Shown here: one piece after another, positions 33,433 through 42,372 of the stretch | Layout: each line of letters starts with the position of its first letter | How positions within the stretch are numbered: the stretch's first letter is position 1 | Assembly: GCA_900466745.1 (NCBI GenBank) | Contig: UBNE01000015.1 | Location: 62,001-126,000, forward strand | Source of the DNA: Hyphomicrobiales bacterium | GTDB lineage: Bacteria > Pseudomonadota > Alphaproteobacteria > Rhizobiales > Beijerinckiaceae | Direction: 5' to 3' | Length of the DNA stretch: 64,000 bases | The notes under the pieces: model-generated | Databases searched by the model: none | Told to the model about the DNA's origin: nothing | Seen by the model: only the letters and a program-made list of their open reading frames with translations | Position numbers and translations under genes: made by a program

Positions 33433-34719
33433 TCAGGCGGCCGGAACCGGGTCGGCCTGCGCGGTCTCGCGGGCGGGCTCGGCGAAGCGCAGCCGCCGGT
33501 CGCCCTCGGCGTCCTTGATGCGCGTCGGCAGGCCCATGCGGTCGAGCAGGGCGAGGAAGGGCTTCGGCGCCAGCTCCTCGACATTGACCATCTTCCGCAC
33601 GTCCCACGCGCCGTTGGCGACGAGCAGCGCCGCGGCGACGGCCGGGACGCCCGCCGTATAGGAGATCGCCTGGCTGCCGACCTCGGCGAAGGCCTCGGCA
33701 TGGTCGGCGACGTTGTAGATAAAGACCTCGCGCGCCTTGCCGTCCTTCACGCCCTTGACCACATCGCCGATGCAGGTCTTGCCGACATAGCCCGGCGCGA
33801 GCGAGGACGGGTCGGGCAGCACGGCCTTGACCACCTTGAGCGGGATCACCTCCTGGCCCTCCGCCGTCCTGACCGGCTGCTCCGAGAGCAGGCCGAGATT
33901 CTTCAGCACGTTGAAGACGGTGATGTAGCGCTCGCCGAAGCCCATCCAGAAGCGGACATCCGGCACGTCGAGATTCTTCGACAGCGAGTGGATCTCGTCA
34001 TGGCCGGTGAGATAGGCGGTCCGCTTCCCGACGACGGGCAGGTCCCATTCCTTGCCGACCTCGAACATCTTGTTCGAGGTCCACCGGCCCTTCTGCCAGG
34101 ACCAGACCTGGCCGGTGAACTCGCGGAAATTGATCTCGGGATCGAAATTGGTGGCGAAGTAGCGGCCATGGTCGCCGGCATTGATGTCGACGATGTCGAT
34201 CGAGTCGATCCTGTCGAAATAATCGTCCTGCGCCAGCCGGGCATAGGCGTTGACGACGCCCGGGTCGAAGCCCGCGCCGAGGATGGCGGTGACGCCGGCG
34301 CTGGCGCATTCGGCCTGCCGCTTCCACTCGTAATTGCCGTACCAGGGCGGCGTCTCGCAGATCTTCAGCGGGTCCTCGTGGATCGCCGTGTCGATATAGG
34401 CGGCGCCGGTGGCGAGGCAGGCCGAGAGCACCGACATGTTGAGGAAGGCCGAGCCGACATTGATGACGATCGCGCTCTTCGTCTCCCGGATCAGCGCGGC
34501 CGTCCGCTCGACGTCGAGAGCGTCGAGCCCGTGCGCCAGCAGGCGCCCGCCCGTCTTCAGGCTGCCCTTGGCGTGGACCGAATCGACGATGGCCTCGGCC
34601 TTCGCCCGGGTCCGCGACGCGATGTGGATGTCGCCGAGAACGTCGTTGTTCTGCGCGCATTTGTGGGCGACGACGTGGCCTACGCCGCCGGCGCCGACAA
34701 TCAGGACATTTCTCTTCAT
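33433..34719 (-). CDS. carboxy(nor)spermidine dehydrogenase, saccharopine dehydrogenase family
   Basis: 428 residues from the ATG at 34719, preceded by AAAGGAGG; the frame stays open upstream but only the part from here matches. The N terminus NVLIVGAGGVGHVVAHKCA is the NAD(P) site; later blocks are INVGSAFLNMSVL, ILGAGFDPGVVNAYARL and LTGHDEIHSLSKNL, typical of this enzyme. It would condense aspartate semialdehyde with putrescine or diaminopropane and reduce the product. Its partner decarboxylase is encoded 44 bases upstream. The symbol is withheld because naming varies. Confidence 0.85.
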   Translation of the reverse strand: MKRNVLIVGAGGVGHVVAHKCAQNNDVLGDIHIASRTRAKAEAIVDSVHAKGSLKTGGRLLAHGLDALDVERTAALIRETKSAIVINVGSAFLNMSVLSACLATGAAYIDTAIHEDPLKICETPPWYGNYEWKRQAECASAGVTAILGAGFDPGVVNAYARLAQDDYFDRIDSIDIVDINAGDHGRYFATNFDPEINFREFTGQVWSWQKGRWTSNKMFEVGKEWDLPVVGKRTAYLTGHDEIHSLSKNLDVPDVRFWMGFGERYITVFNVLKNLGLLSEQPVRTAEGQEVIPLKVVKAVLPDPSSLAPGYVGKTCIGDVVKGVKDGKAREVFIYNVADHAEAFAEVGSQAISYTAGVPAVAAALLVANGAWDVRKMVNVEELAPKPFLALLDRMGLPTRIKDAEGDRRLRFAEPARETAQADPVPAA

Positions 34720-34763
34720 TTTGGCTGGGGCCTCCTTTCGGTTTTCGGATGTTCGGCCGCGTT

Positions 34764-35861
34764 TCAGGACAGGCTCGCGCGGTAGTCCCGGTAGGAAAAG
34801 GAGCGGACGAGGCGCAGGCTGCCGTCGAGCTCCCGCAGGACGATGGACGGCATCTGCACGCCGTTGAACCAGTTCTTCTTCACCATGGTGTAGCCCGCCG
34901 CGTCCTGGATCGAGATGCGGTCGCCGGGCGCCAGTTCGCGGTCGAAGGCGAATTCGCCGAAGATGTCGCCGGCCAGGCACGATTTGCCGCAGATCATGTA
35001 GCGGTGCCCGCCCTCGTCCGGCTCGACGCGCGCCTGCTGCCGGTAGATCAGCAGGTCGAGCATATGGGCCTCGACCGAGCTGTCGACGACGGCGAGGTTC
35101 TTGCCGTTGAAGAGCGTGTCGAGCACCGTGACCTCCAGCGTCGTGCTGCGCGTCACCGCCGCCTCGCCGGGCTCGAGATAGACCTGCACGCCGTGGCGCT
35201 GCGAAAACGTCGCGAGCCGCTCGCAGAACGCCGCGAGCGGATAGCCCTCCCCGGTGAAGTGGATGCCGCCGCCCAGGCTGATCCAGGAGACCCGCGAGAA
35301 CAGCGCGCCGAACCGCTCCTCGACCTGGCCGAGCATGCGGTCGAACAAGGCGAAATCGCCGTTCTCGCAGTTGTTGTGGACCATGAAGCCGTCGATCCGG
35401 TCGATGACCTGCGCGATCCGCTCCGGATCCCATTCGCCGAGGCGGCTGAAGGGGCGCGCCGGGTCGGCGAGGTCGAAATTCGACGCGCTGATGCCGGGGT
35501 TGAGCCGCAGGCCCCGGCTCAGCCCGCCGGTGCGATCGGCGAAGCGTTCGAGCTGGCGGATCGAGTTGAAGACGATCTTGTCGGCATTGGCGACGACCTC
35601 GTCGATCTCGTGATCGGCGAAGGCGACGCTGTAGGCATGGGTCTCGCCGCCGAATTCCTCGCGGCCGAGCTTCACCTCGAACAGCGACGAGGAGGTCGTG
35701 CCGTCGATATGCTCGCGCATCAGGTCGAAGACGGACCATGTCGCGAAGCATTTCAGCGCCAGCACGACCTTGGCGCCGGAGCGCCGACGAACCTCGTCGA
35801 TGATCCGCAGGTTGCGCAGCAGCTTGCTCTTGTCGATCAGGTAGTAGGGTGTCGCGATCAT
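34764..35861 (-). CDS. nspC: carboxynorspermidine decarboxylase
   Basis: 365 residues, normal for the NspC branch of fold III PLP decarboxylases. The PLP lysine is in VVLALKCFATWSVF (~35), and further sites are HNNCENGDFALF, SLGGGIHFTGEGYPL and CGKSCLAGDIFGEFAF near the C terminus, which carries the catalytic Cys. It releases CO2 from carboxynorspermidine or carboxyspermidine. With the dehydrogenase downstream it forms the alternative spermidine route that needs no decarboxylated SAM. Only a weak AAGG precedes the ATG. Confidence 0.9.
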   Translation of the reverse strand: MIATPYYLIDKSKLLRNLRIIDEVRRRSGAKVVLALKCFATWSVFDLMREHIDGTTSSSLFEVKLGREEFGGETHAYSVAFADHEIDEVVANADKIVFNSIRQLERFADRTGGLSRGLRLNPGISASNFDLADPARPFSRLGEWDPERIAQVIDRIDGFMVHNNCENGDFALFDRMLGQVEERFGALFSRVSWISLGGGIHFTGEGYPLAAFCERLATFSQRHGVQVYLEPGEAAVTRSTTLEVTVLDTLFNGKNLAVVDSSVEAHMLDLLIYRQQARVEPDEGGHRYMICGKSCLAGDIFGEFAFDRELAPGDRISIQDAAGYTMVKKNWFNGVQMPSIVLRELDGSLRLVRSFSYRDYRASLS

Positions 35862-36027
35862 CGGGACCTTGCGCCATGCGCTGCGATGGTGACGCCAGCC
35901 GGCACGGCGGAGGCGCCATGCCGGGTAACGATCGGGAAAAGCCTGCCGGCGCGAGGGGCTCGCGGACCGTCAGCTCGGATGGGAGGCGGAAAGGACGGCG
36001 CCGGTCACGCGGCCGGGGCCGGGGCGC

Positions 36028-36282
36028 TCACGCTGAGGGAGGAGGGGCAGCGAGGTCCCCGCGGAAGGCGAGCGCTTTCGCACTGTTTCCCCTCCGCTTC
36101 GTCTGTCGGTGGAACGGATCGGCGTGCAAGCGCGCCGGATGCCCGCCGGGTCGGCCCGGGCTACCCCTGTCGATGGCCCTGGCCGGCGCACGCGCCGCGC
36201 GCGCAGCAAGGATTTCTTCCGTTTGGGAGGCAATCAGTAAAACTGAGCCCATCCCCAATTGGAAGAGGGCGTCGTGAGACAT
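36028..36282 (-). CDS. small ORF upstream of polyamine genes
   Basis: 84 residues, with the strong signal GGGGAGGA 4 bases before the ATG. The first 25 residues (DALFQLGMGSVLLIASQTEE) read as a real N terminus; the rest is Arg/Pro/Gly-rich and poor in structure. It is 166 bases upstream of nspC on the same strand, so it may be a leader peptide, a small regulator, or the intact start of a longer gene lost by frameshift. I have an unverified impression that similar N termini occur by polyamine genes in related bacteria. Confidence 0.42.
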   Translation of the reverse strand: MSHDALFQLGMGSVLLIASQTEEILAARAARAPARAIDRGSPGRPGGHPARLHADPFHRQTKRRGNSAKALAFRGDLAAPPPSA

Positions 36283-36519
36283 ACCGTCCTCCCCAACCAG
36301 CAGATGTAGCCTGCATCAGATGATGGCCGAGCCTATAGCATCGGGCAGCCGGCAGTTCAACCTGCAAGCCCGGCGACGAAGCTGGCCGAGCCGCCGCACC
36401 GTTTCGACGGCGCGGCGGATTATCCCTGCGGCGGAGGGATTCTACCGGACCGGGCCCGGTCTTCTCTGCCGAACCGGGCGACTAGACTATCGGCTTTTCG
36501 CGATGGTCGGCGGCCGTGC

Positions 36520-37164
36520 CTACCCCTCCCGGGCCGGCGGGCCGGAATGCAGGGTGGTCACCCAGATCGCGCGCGCCACCTCCTGCTCGGGATTGTCGAA
36601 CATATGGGGCACGGTGCTGGGGAAGCAGACGCTGTCCCCCGCCGCGAGCACGTGAGGCTCGTGATCGAGCCAGATCCGGACCCGGCCGGCCAGGACATAG
36701 ACCGCCTTCTCGCCGACATGCTGGACGAAATCGGCGCCGGAGGACGCACCCGGATTGAGCGTCAGCTCGTAGATCTCCAGCGCCCCGCCCTGGGCCGGCG
36801 TCAGCGATTCCTTGAGCACGCCGCTCGCCGTCAGCCGCAGCAGGCGCCGGTCGTTGCGGCGCACGATGTATTGCGACGAGGGATCGGGCGCATGCGGCTC
36901 GAAGAAATAGGAGATCGGCACGCCGAGCGCGACGCTGAGCAGCCTGAGGCTGCGGATCGAGGGCGAGGCCAGCCCCCGCTCGAGCTGGCTGATCATGCCG
37001 GTGGAAAGCCCGGTGCGCCGGGCCAGCTCCTGGATCGAGAAGCCGGCGCGCTGGCGCAGCAGCCGCACCGTCTCGCCGAGGCGATGCTCGGCATCCTCGG
37101 GCAGCACGATGGCTTCGCCGGCCGTCCTCTCCGGCGTCTCCGCCTCAGCCGCGTCCCTGCTCAT
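36520..37164 (-). CDS. XRE family regulator with C-terminal cupin domain
   Basis: 214 residues from the ATG at 37164 (GGGGAGG lies 7 bases upstream). Residues 35-90 are the HTH (LRQRAGFSIQELARRTGLST, SQLERGLASPSIRSL), and about 135-205 a cupin (GEKAVYVLAGRVRIWLDHE, CFPSTVPHMFDNPE). This type (PuuR/SutR-like) senses amines, amino acids or sulfur compounds. It faces a peptide-type ABC operon across a 306-base gap holding a TTCAAC-CAT-GTTGAA palindrome, and its other neighbour is the polyamine operon. It likely regulates the ABC operon. Confidence 0.9.
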   Translation of the reverse strand: MSRDAAEAETPERTAGEAIVLPEDAEHRLGETVRLLRQRAGFSIQELARRTGLSTGMISQLERGLASPSIRSLRLLSVALGVPISYFFEPHAPDPSSQYIVRRNDRRLLRLTASGVLKESLTPAQGGALEIYELTLNPGASSGADFVQHVGEKAVYVLAGRVRIWLDHEPHVLAAGDSVCFPSTVPHMFDNPEQEVARAIWVTTLHSGPPAREG

Positions 37165-37470
37165 CGATCGCCTCCCCGTCCTGTTGTCCGACCGCGCCCA
37201 GAGCATTGGGCACGAAACTTGAATCCGCCTTTCGGAGACATCCGTCACCTCGACATAGAGATGGCTCGCCCCTCCGCCGGCGGAAGGGACGGACCCCGGC
37301 GACCCGCCGGGAAGCCGGACCTGCCGCCGCGCGACCGGCATCGGCGCGATTGACAGGCATTTTCAACCATGTTGAATTCAGGTCAACAAAAGTTAGAGAG
37401 ATTGAAACACCGCCCGTCAAGCGGCGTGACGCCACGCCGCGGCGAGCGAGTTCCGGGGAGGGAGCGCATC
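37165..37470. promoter_or_regulatory. divergent promoter region of XRE-cupin and ABC genes
   Basis: 306 bases between divergently transcribed genes. The only clear feature is the palindrome at 37362-37376, in a short AT-rich patch (37355-37405) likely to hold the promoter of the ABC operon. No small ORF is supported. Confidence 0.5.
37362..37376. promoter_or_regulatory. candidate XRE-cupin operator
   Basis: Perfect inverted repeat TTCAAC-CAT-GTTGAA. A third half-site GTCAAC follows at 37382-37387. It lies about 95 bases before the binding-protein start codon, where the transcription start should be. Confidence 0.6.
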
Positions 37471-39123
37471 ATGTCCGAGGGGCCTTTCGGAGTCACCAAT
37501 CCCACGCGCCGCGGCGCGCTCGCGCTCGGCATGGGGCTCGCCGCCGGGGCCGCCCTGCCGTCCTCGCTGCGGGCGGCGCAGCCGCCCTCCGTGCCGAAGG
37601 GCCAGGTCGTCGCCGGCCTCTCGCAGGAGCCGACCGTCTTCCACCCGCTGATGCCCGGCATCGAGGTCGACCAGGGCGTCTGGTGGCAGATCTTCAGCAC
37701 GCTCTGGTACATCGACCCGGAAGGCCGCTTCCAGCCGGACCTCGCCAGGGAGGTGCCGACGGTCGAGAATGGCGGCCTCTCCGCCGACGGCCTGAGCTGG
37801 AAGGTCAAGCTGCGCAACGACGCCAAATGGCATGACGGCACGCCGTTCACCGCCGAGGACGTCAAGTTCAGCATCGACCTCGTCAACAACACCGCCTTCC
37901 GTGCCCGCAACCGCGTCGGCCACAGCCTGGTCCACGACATCAAGGTGGTCGCGCCGGACGAGATCCACTGGCGCATGGAAAGCGCCTATTCGCCCTATAT
38001 GTCGATCCTGTCGCTGTTCTTCATCGTGCCCAGGCACGCGCTGGAGAAGGCTTCCGACCCCAACGCCTCGCCCTTCAACAACGCCCCGATCGGCACCGGG
38101 CCGTTCCGCTGGGGCGAGCGGGTGCCCGGCGACCATATCCAGCTCCTCGCCAACACGAGCTATCACGGGCGCGGTCCGTTCCTGGAGCGGGTGGTGTTCA
38201 AATACATCCCCGACCTGACCGTGCTCTACACCCAGTTCCGCACCGGCCAGATCGACTATACCGGCATCCAGGGCGTTCTGCCGAACTTCGTCAAGGAAGC
38301 GAAGACGCTGCCCGGCCGCAAGGTGACGGTCTCGCCGATGGCGTCGATCGAGCACATCGCGCCCAATCTCGAATTCGGGCCGCTCGCCGACCGCTCGGTG
38401 CGCGAGGCGCTCTATCTCGCGATCAACAAGAAGGGGCTGATCGACGCCCTCAACTACGGGCTGCCGGTGCCGACCGAATCCTTCGTGCCGCAGCAGGCCT
38501 GGTCCTTCAACAAGGAGCTGCCGGCCCATGCCCACGACCCGGCCAAAGCCAACGCCATCCTCGACGCCGCCGGCTGGAAGCGCGGCGCGGGCGGCATCCG
38601 CGAGAAGAACGGCGTCAGGCTGGAATTCGCCAATTCGACCACCAGCGGCAACGCCGTGCGCGAGCAGACGCAGCAGCTCCTGATGCAGGACTGGAAGGCG
38701 ATCGGCGCCTCGATGCGGATCAACAACATGCCCGCCGCCGTGATCTGGGGCGAGTTCTGGCAGCAGTCGAAGTTCCAGTCGGTGATCGTCGGCGTCAACT
38801 TCATGCTCGGCAGCGACCCGGACGTGACGCCGCGCTTCGGCTCGGGCGCGATCCCGGCCAAGGGCGGGCGCGGCTACAACACCTACCAGTACCAGAACAA
38901 GGAGGCCGACCGGCTGCTGGCGGAAGGCGCGGCCCAGTTCGACCTCGCCGAGCGCAAGAAGACCTATGGCGCGCTGCAGAAGCTGATCCGCGACGATCTC
39001 GCCATCCTGCCGCTGTTCCAGTCGGTCATCGCCGAGGGCACCAAGGACGGGCTGCAGGGCTTCGCGCCCAACATCAACACCTCCTCCAATTGCTGGAACA
39101 TGCGGGAGTGGTACTGGGCCTGA
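37471..39123 (+). CDS. peptide/nickel-type ABC transporter substrate-binding protein
   Basis: 550 residues from the ATG at 37471 (GGGGAGGGAG upstream). The N terminus has a twin-arginine-type signal, NPTRRGALALGMGLAAG, to residue ~35. The body is SBP family 5: LSADGLSWKVKLRNDAKWHDG, SIDLVNNTAF, GTGPFRWGERVPG and the C-terminal DGLQGFAPN. It binds a small peptide, opine or amino-acid derivative in the periplasm. Permease genes follow at 39142 and 40097. Export of a folded protein by Tat is inferred from the RR. Confidence 0.9.
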   Translation: MSEGPFGVTNPTRRGALALGMGLAAGAALPSSLRAAQPPSVPKGQVVAGLSQEPTVFHPLMPGIEVDQGVWWQIFSTLWYIDPEGRFQPDLAREVPTVENGGLSADGLSWKVKLRNDAKWHDGTPFTAEDVKFSIDLVNNTAFRARNRVGHSLVHDIKVVAPDEIHWRMESAYSPYMSILSLFFIVPRHALEKASDPNASPFNNAPIGTGPFRWGERVPGDHIQLLANTSYHGRGPFLERVVFKYIPDLTVLYTQFRTGQIDYTGIQGVLPNFVKEAKTLPGRKVTVSPMASIEHIAPNLEFGPLADRSVREALYLAINKKGLIDALNYGLPVPTESFVPQQAWSFNKELPAHAHDPAKANAILDAAGWKRGAGGIREKNGVRLEFANSTTSGNAVREQTQQLLMQDWKAIGASMRINNMPAAVIWGEFWQQSKFQSVIVGVNFMLGSDPDVTPRFGSGAIPAKGGRGYNTYQYQNKEADRLLAEGAAQFDLAERKKTYGALQKLIRDDLAILPLFQSVIAEGTKDGLQGFAPNINTSSNCWNMREWYWA

Positions 39124-39141
39124 CGGCCGGCGGGTCGCGCG

Positions 39142-40092
39142 ATGCTCCCCTATCTCCTCCGCAGGCTCGGGCAGGCGCTGGTGCTGCTGCTCATCGTCTC
39201 GATGCTCGGCTTCGCCATCCTGCATCTGGCGCCGGGCGGGCCATTGTCGCAATTCGCGCTGTCCTCGCAGATGTCGCCGGAGGACATCGCGCGGATCTCG
39301 CACCAGCTCGGCCTGGACCGGCCCCTGCCGGTCCAGTACGCCGACTGGCTCTGGCGGATGCTGCAGGGCGACTGGGGCACCTCCTACCGCGACGGCAGCG
39401 CCGTGCTCGCCGTCATCGGCTCGCATCTGCGGGCCACCTTCGAGCTGATGGCGACGGCGACGCTGGTCGCCTGCCTGCTCGGCTGCTGGATCGGCATCCT
39501 CGGCGCGATCCGGCGCTATTCGCTGTTCGACACCCTCGCCACCGTCGGCGCGATGGTCGCGCTCTCGATCCCGACCTTCTGGTTCGGGCTGGTCGCGATC
39601 TACGTCTTCTCGGTCACGCTCGGCTGGCTGCCGGCCGGCAACCGGCACACGGTCGGCGACGATTCCGTGCTCGACCTGCTACATCACCTGATCGCGCCGG
39701 CGCTGGTGCTGGCGCTGGTCGAGATGGCGATCTGGGCCCGCTTCATGCGCTCCTCCATGCTCGACGTGATCGGCCAGGACTATATCCGCACCGCCCGCGC
39801 CAAGGGCCTGCCGGAATGGAGCATCCTGTCGCGGCACGCGCTGCGCAACGCGCTGCTGCCGATGATCACCGTCGCCGGGCTGCAGTTCCCGACCCTGCTC
39901 GGCGGCGCGCTGGTGGCGGAGACCGTCTTCACCTGGCCCGGCATGGGCCGGCTCTTCCTCGATTCGATCGCCTATCGCGACTACCCCGTGGTGATGGGCA
40001 TCCTGATGCTTTCGGCCGCGATGGTCATGCTCGGCTCGCTGATCGCCGACCTGCTCTATGCGGTGGTCGATCCGCGGATCCGGATGGAGTGA
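39142..40092 (+). CDS. DppB-type ABC transporter permease
   Basis: 316 residues with six membrane segments: LVLLLIVSMLGFAILHLAPG at the N terminus, then ATLVACLLGCWIGIL, FWFGLVAIYVFSVTLG and others. The cytoplasmic coupling motif is in DYIRTARAKGLPEWSI and NALLPMITVAGLQ. It follows the binding-protein gene by 18 bases and is followed by the second permease after 4. It forms the heterodimeric channel of a peptide-type importer. No ATP-binding protein is encoded in this operon. Confidence 0.92.
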   Translation: MLPYLLRRLGQALVLLLIVSMLGFAILHLAPGGPLSQFALSSQMSPEDIARISHQLGLDRPLPVQYADWLWRMLQGDWGTSYRDGSAVLAVIGSHLRATFELMATATLVACLLGCWIGILGAIRRYSLFDTLATVGAMVALSIPTFWFGLVAIYVFSVTLGWLPAGNRHTVGDDSVLDLLHHLIAPALVLALVEMAIWARFMRSSMLDVIGQDYIRTARAKGLPEWSILSRHALRNALLPMITVAGLQFPTLLGGALVAETVFTWPGMGRLFLDSIAYRDYPVVMGILMLSAAMVMLGSLIADLLYAVVDPRIRME

Positions 40093-40096
40093 GGCG

Positions 40097-40984
40097 ATGA
40101 GCGCGTCAGCCGCATCCGTCCCGGCCGGGCCCGCCCCCGCCGCCTCCGCGAACACCGCCTGGCGGCGCTTCCGCCGGCACCGGCTCGCCATGGCCGGCAC
40201 CGTCACCATCGCGATCCTGGCGCTGGGCTCGGTCTTCGGGCCCTGGCTGCTGCCCTTCGACGACACCTATATCGACATTCTGCAGCGCTTCGCGCCGCCG
40301 CTCTCGGGCGTGCATGTGCTGGGCACCGACGAGCTCGGCCGCGACATCCTGGCCCGGCTGATGATGGGCGGGCGGATCTCGCTGGCGATCGGCTTCCTCG
40401 CCATGGCGATGGCGATGGCGATCGGCATCGCGGTCGGGGTCGTCGCCGGCTTCTATGGCGGCTTCCTCGGCGCGGCGCTGATGCGCTTCGTCGACGCGGT
40501 GCTGTGCTTCCCGACGATCTTCCTGCTGCTGGCGCTGGCGGCGCTGACCGAGCCCGGCATCCTGGCGACGACCCTGCTGATCGCCGCGACCTCCTGGATG
40601 AACGTCGCCCGCATCGTCGAGGCCCAGATCCGCACCCTGCGCGAGCGCGACTTCGCCGCCGCCGCCCGCGCCGTCGGCGCCAGCGATCTCTACATCATGT
40701 TCCGCAGCCTGCTGCCCAACGCGATGGCGCCGATCGTGGTGGCGGCGACGCTCAACGTCGCCAAGGCGATCCTGCTCGAATCCTATATCAGCTTCCTCGG
40801 CTACGGCATCCAGCCGCCGGCCTCGAGCTGGGGCAACATGCTCAACAACGCCCAGATCTACCTGACCAGCGCGCCCTGGCTCGCGCTGCTGCCCGGCATC
40901 GCGATCACGCTCGCGGTGACCAGCTTCAACTTCATCGGCGACGGCCTGCGCGACGCGCTCGACCCGCGCCTCGACATCAACTGA
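40097..40984 (+). CDS. DppC-type ABC transporter permease
   Basis: 295 residues. The N terminus carries a short cytoplasmic Arg-rich segment (WRRFRRHRLAMAG), the first membrane helix and the DppC hallmark GTDELGRDILARLMMGGRISL. The coupling helix is in AARAVGASDLYIMFRSLLPN. Its ATG at 40097 lies 4 bases after the DppB-type stop, supported by GAGTGAGG. The product pairs with the previous permease. Confidence 0.92.
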   Translation: MSASAASVPAGPAPAASANTAWRRFRRHRLAMAGTVTIAILALGSVFGPWLLPFDDTYIDILQRFAPPLSGVHVLGTDELGRDILARLMMGGRISLAIGFLAMAMAMAIGIAVGVVAGFYGGFLGAALMRFVDAVLCFPTIFLLLALAALTEPGILATTLLIAATSWMNVARIVEAQIRTLRERDFAAAARAVGASDLYIMFRSLLPNAMAPIVVAATLNVAKAILLESYISFLGYGIQPPASSWGNMLNNAQIYLTSAPWLALLPGIAITLAVTSFNFIGDGLRDALDPRLDIN

Positions 40985-41033
40985 CCTTCCCTCCAACGCA
41001 GCCGCCGCCAACGCGCCCACAGGAGCCCTGTCC

Positions 41034-42362
41034 ATGTCCCCGCCGGTCAACCGCATTCCCAGCGACGAGCGCCTGCCGGAGGCCGTCGACGTGGTGGTCA
41101 TCGGCGGCGGCGTGATCGGCGTCTCCAGCGCCTATCATCTGGCGCGCAAGGGGCTTTCCGTGGCGCTGGTCGAGAAGGGCCATGTCGGCGCCGAGCAGTC
41201 GAGCCGCAACTGGGGCTGGTGCCGCCAGCAGGGCCGGGCGCGCGCCGAGATCCCGCTCGCCCGCGAGGCGCTGCGCCTCTGGGAGGAACTGCAGGAGGAG
41301 GCGGGCGCCGATACCGGCTTCCGCCGCACCGGCGTGCTGTTCCTGACCAAGGACCCGAAGGAGGCGGCCGACTGGGAACGCTGGGCGGGAATCGCGCGCG
41401 AGCAGCAGGTCCACTCGACCCTGCTGACCCCGGCCCAGATCGCCGAGAGGCTGCCCGGCAACGCCGAGACCTGGGTCGCCGGGCTGCACACGCCGAGCGA
41501 CGGCCGGGCCGAGCCCTCGCTGGCGGTGCCGGCGCTGGCGCTGGCCGCCCGCAAGCGCGGCGTCACCATCCATCAGGGCTGCGCCGCGCGCGGGCTGGAG
41601 ACGGCGGGCGGCGCCGTCAGCGCCGTGGTCACCGAGAAGGGCACGATCCGCGCCCAGTCCGTGCTGCTGGCCGGCGGCGCCTGGTCCTCGCTGTTCTGCC
41701 GGCGCCACGGCATCGACCTGCCGATCGGGCTCGTCGACGCCACCGCCTGCCGCACTACCCCGGCGCCCGACTTCACCGACGGCGCGCTGGGGACCACCGA
41801 ATACTGCATCCGCCGCCGGCTCGACGGCGGCTTCACGCTGGCGCTGCGCGGGCGCGGCACGGTCAACCTGACGCCCGATATCCTGCGCTACGCCAGGATC
41901 TTCTGGCCGACCTTCAAGCAGCGCCGCGCCGGGCTGAAGCTGCGGCTCGGCTCCGACTTCTTCAGGCAGCTCTTCGGCAGCGCCAATTGGCGCCTCGACC
42001 AGCCCTCGCCCTTCGAGGCGGTGCGCGTGCAGGACCCCGCGCCGGACATGGACCTCGTCAATGCCGCGCTGGCGGCGCTGATCGCCGGCAATCCCGTGCT
42101 CAAGGACATCCGCATCGCCGAGGCCTGGGGCGGCACCATCGACTCGACCCCCGACACGGTACCGGTGATCTCGCCGGTGCCCAGCCTGAGGGGCTTCTTC
42201 CTCGCCACCGGCTTCTCGGGGCACGGCTTCGGCATCGGGCCGGCCGCCGGCAAGCTCGCCGCCGACATCGTCAACGGCGACGCACCCCTGGTCGACCCGG
42301 CCGCCTATGGCTATGAGCGGCTGGTCGACGGCCGCCCGCTGGCCCCGGTCGGGCTGTTCTAG
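41034..42362 (+). CDS. FAD-dependent oxidoreductase, DAO family
   Basis: 442 residues. The FAD site is at residues 19-32 (VVVIGGGVIGVSSAYHLARKG), and SSRNWGWCRQQGR near 61 is typical of DAO-type amine or amino-acid oxidases. The C-terminal FAD-contact block is GFFLATGFSGHGFGIGPAAGK. It lies in a transporter operon and is followed by a 2-hydroxyacid dehydrogenase, so it probably oxidises the imported amine or amino acid. The substrate cannot be read from sequence. The start is supported by AGGAG 12 bases upstream. Confidence 0.9.
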   Translation: MSPPVNRIPSDERLPEAVDVVVIGGGVIGVSSAYHLARKGLSVALVEKGHVGAEQSSRNWGWCRQQGRARAEIPLAREALRLWEELQEEAGADTGFRRTGVLFLTKDPKEAADWERWAGIAREQQVHSTLLTPAQIAERLPGNAETWVAGLHTPSDGRAEPSLAVPALALAARKRGVTIHQGCAARGLETAGGAVSAVVTEKGTIRAQSVLLAGGAWSSLFCRRHGIDLPIGLVDATACRTTPAPDFTDGALGTTEYCIRRRLDGGFTLALRGRGTVNLTPDILRYARIFWPTFKQRRAGLKLRLGSDFFRQLFGSANWRLDQPSPFEAVRVQDPAPDMDLVNAALAALIAGNPVLKDIRIAEAWGGTIDSTPDTVPVISPVPSLRGFFLATGFSGHGFGIGPAAGKLAADIVNGDAPLVDPAAYGYERLVDGRPLAPVGLF

Positions 42363-42372
42363 GAGCGTCGGC

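Noticed and set aside
34720-35919. An N-terminal extension of the carboxyspermidine dehydrogenase frame running through the decarboxylase gene
   Set aside because: The frame is open only because of high GC; nspC is clearly coded in another frame there, and AAAGGAGG marks the start at 34719.
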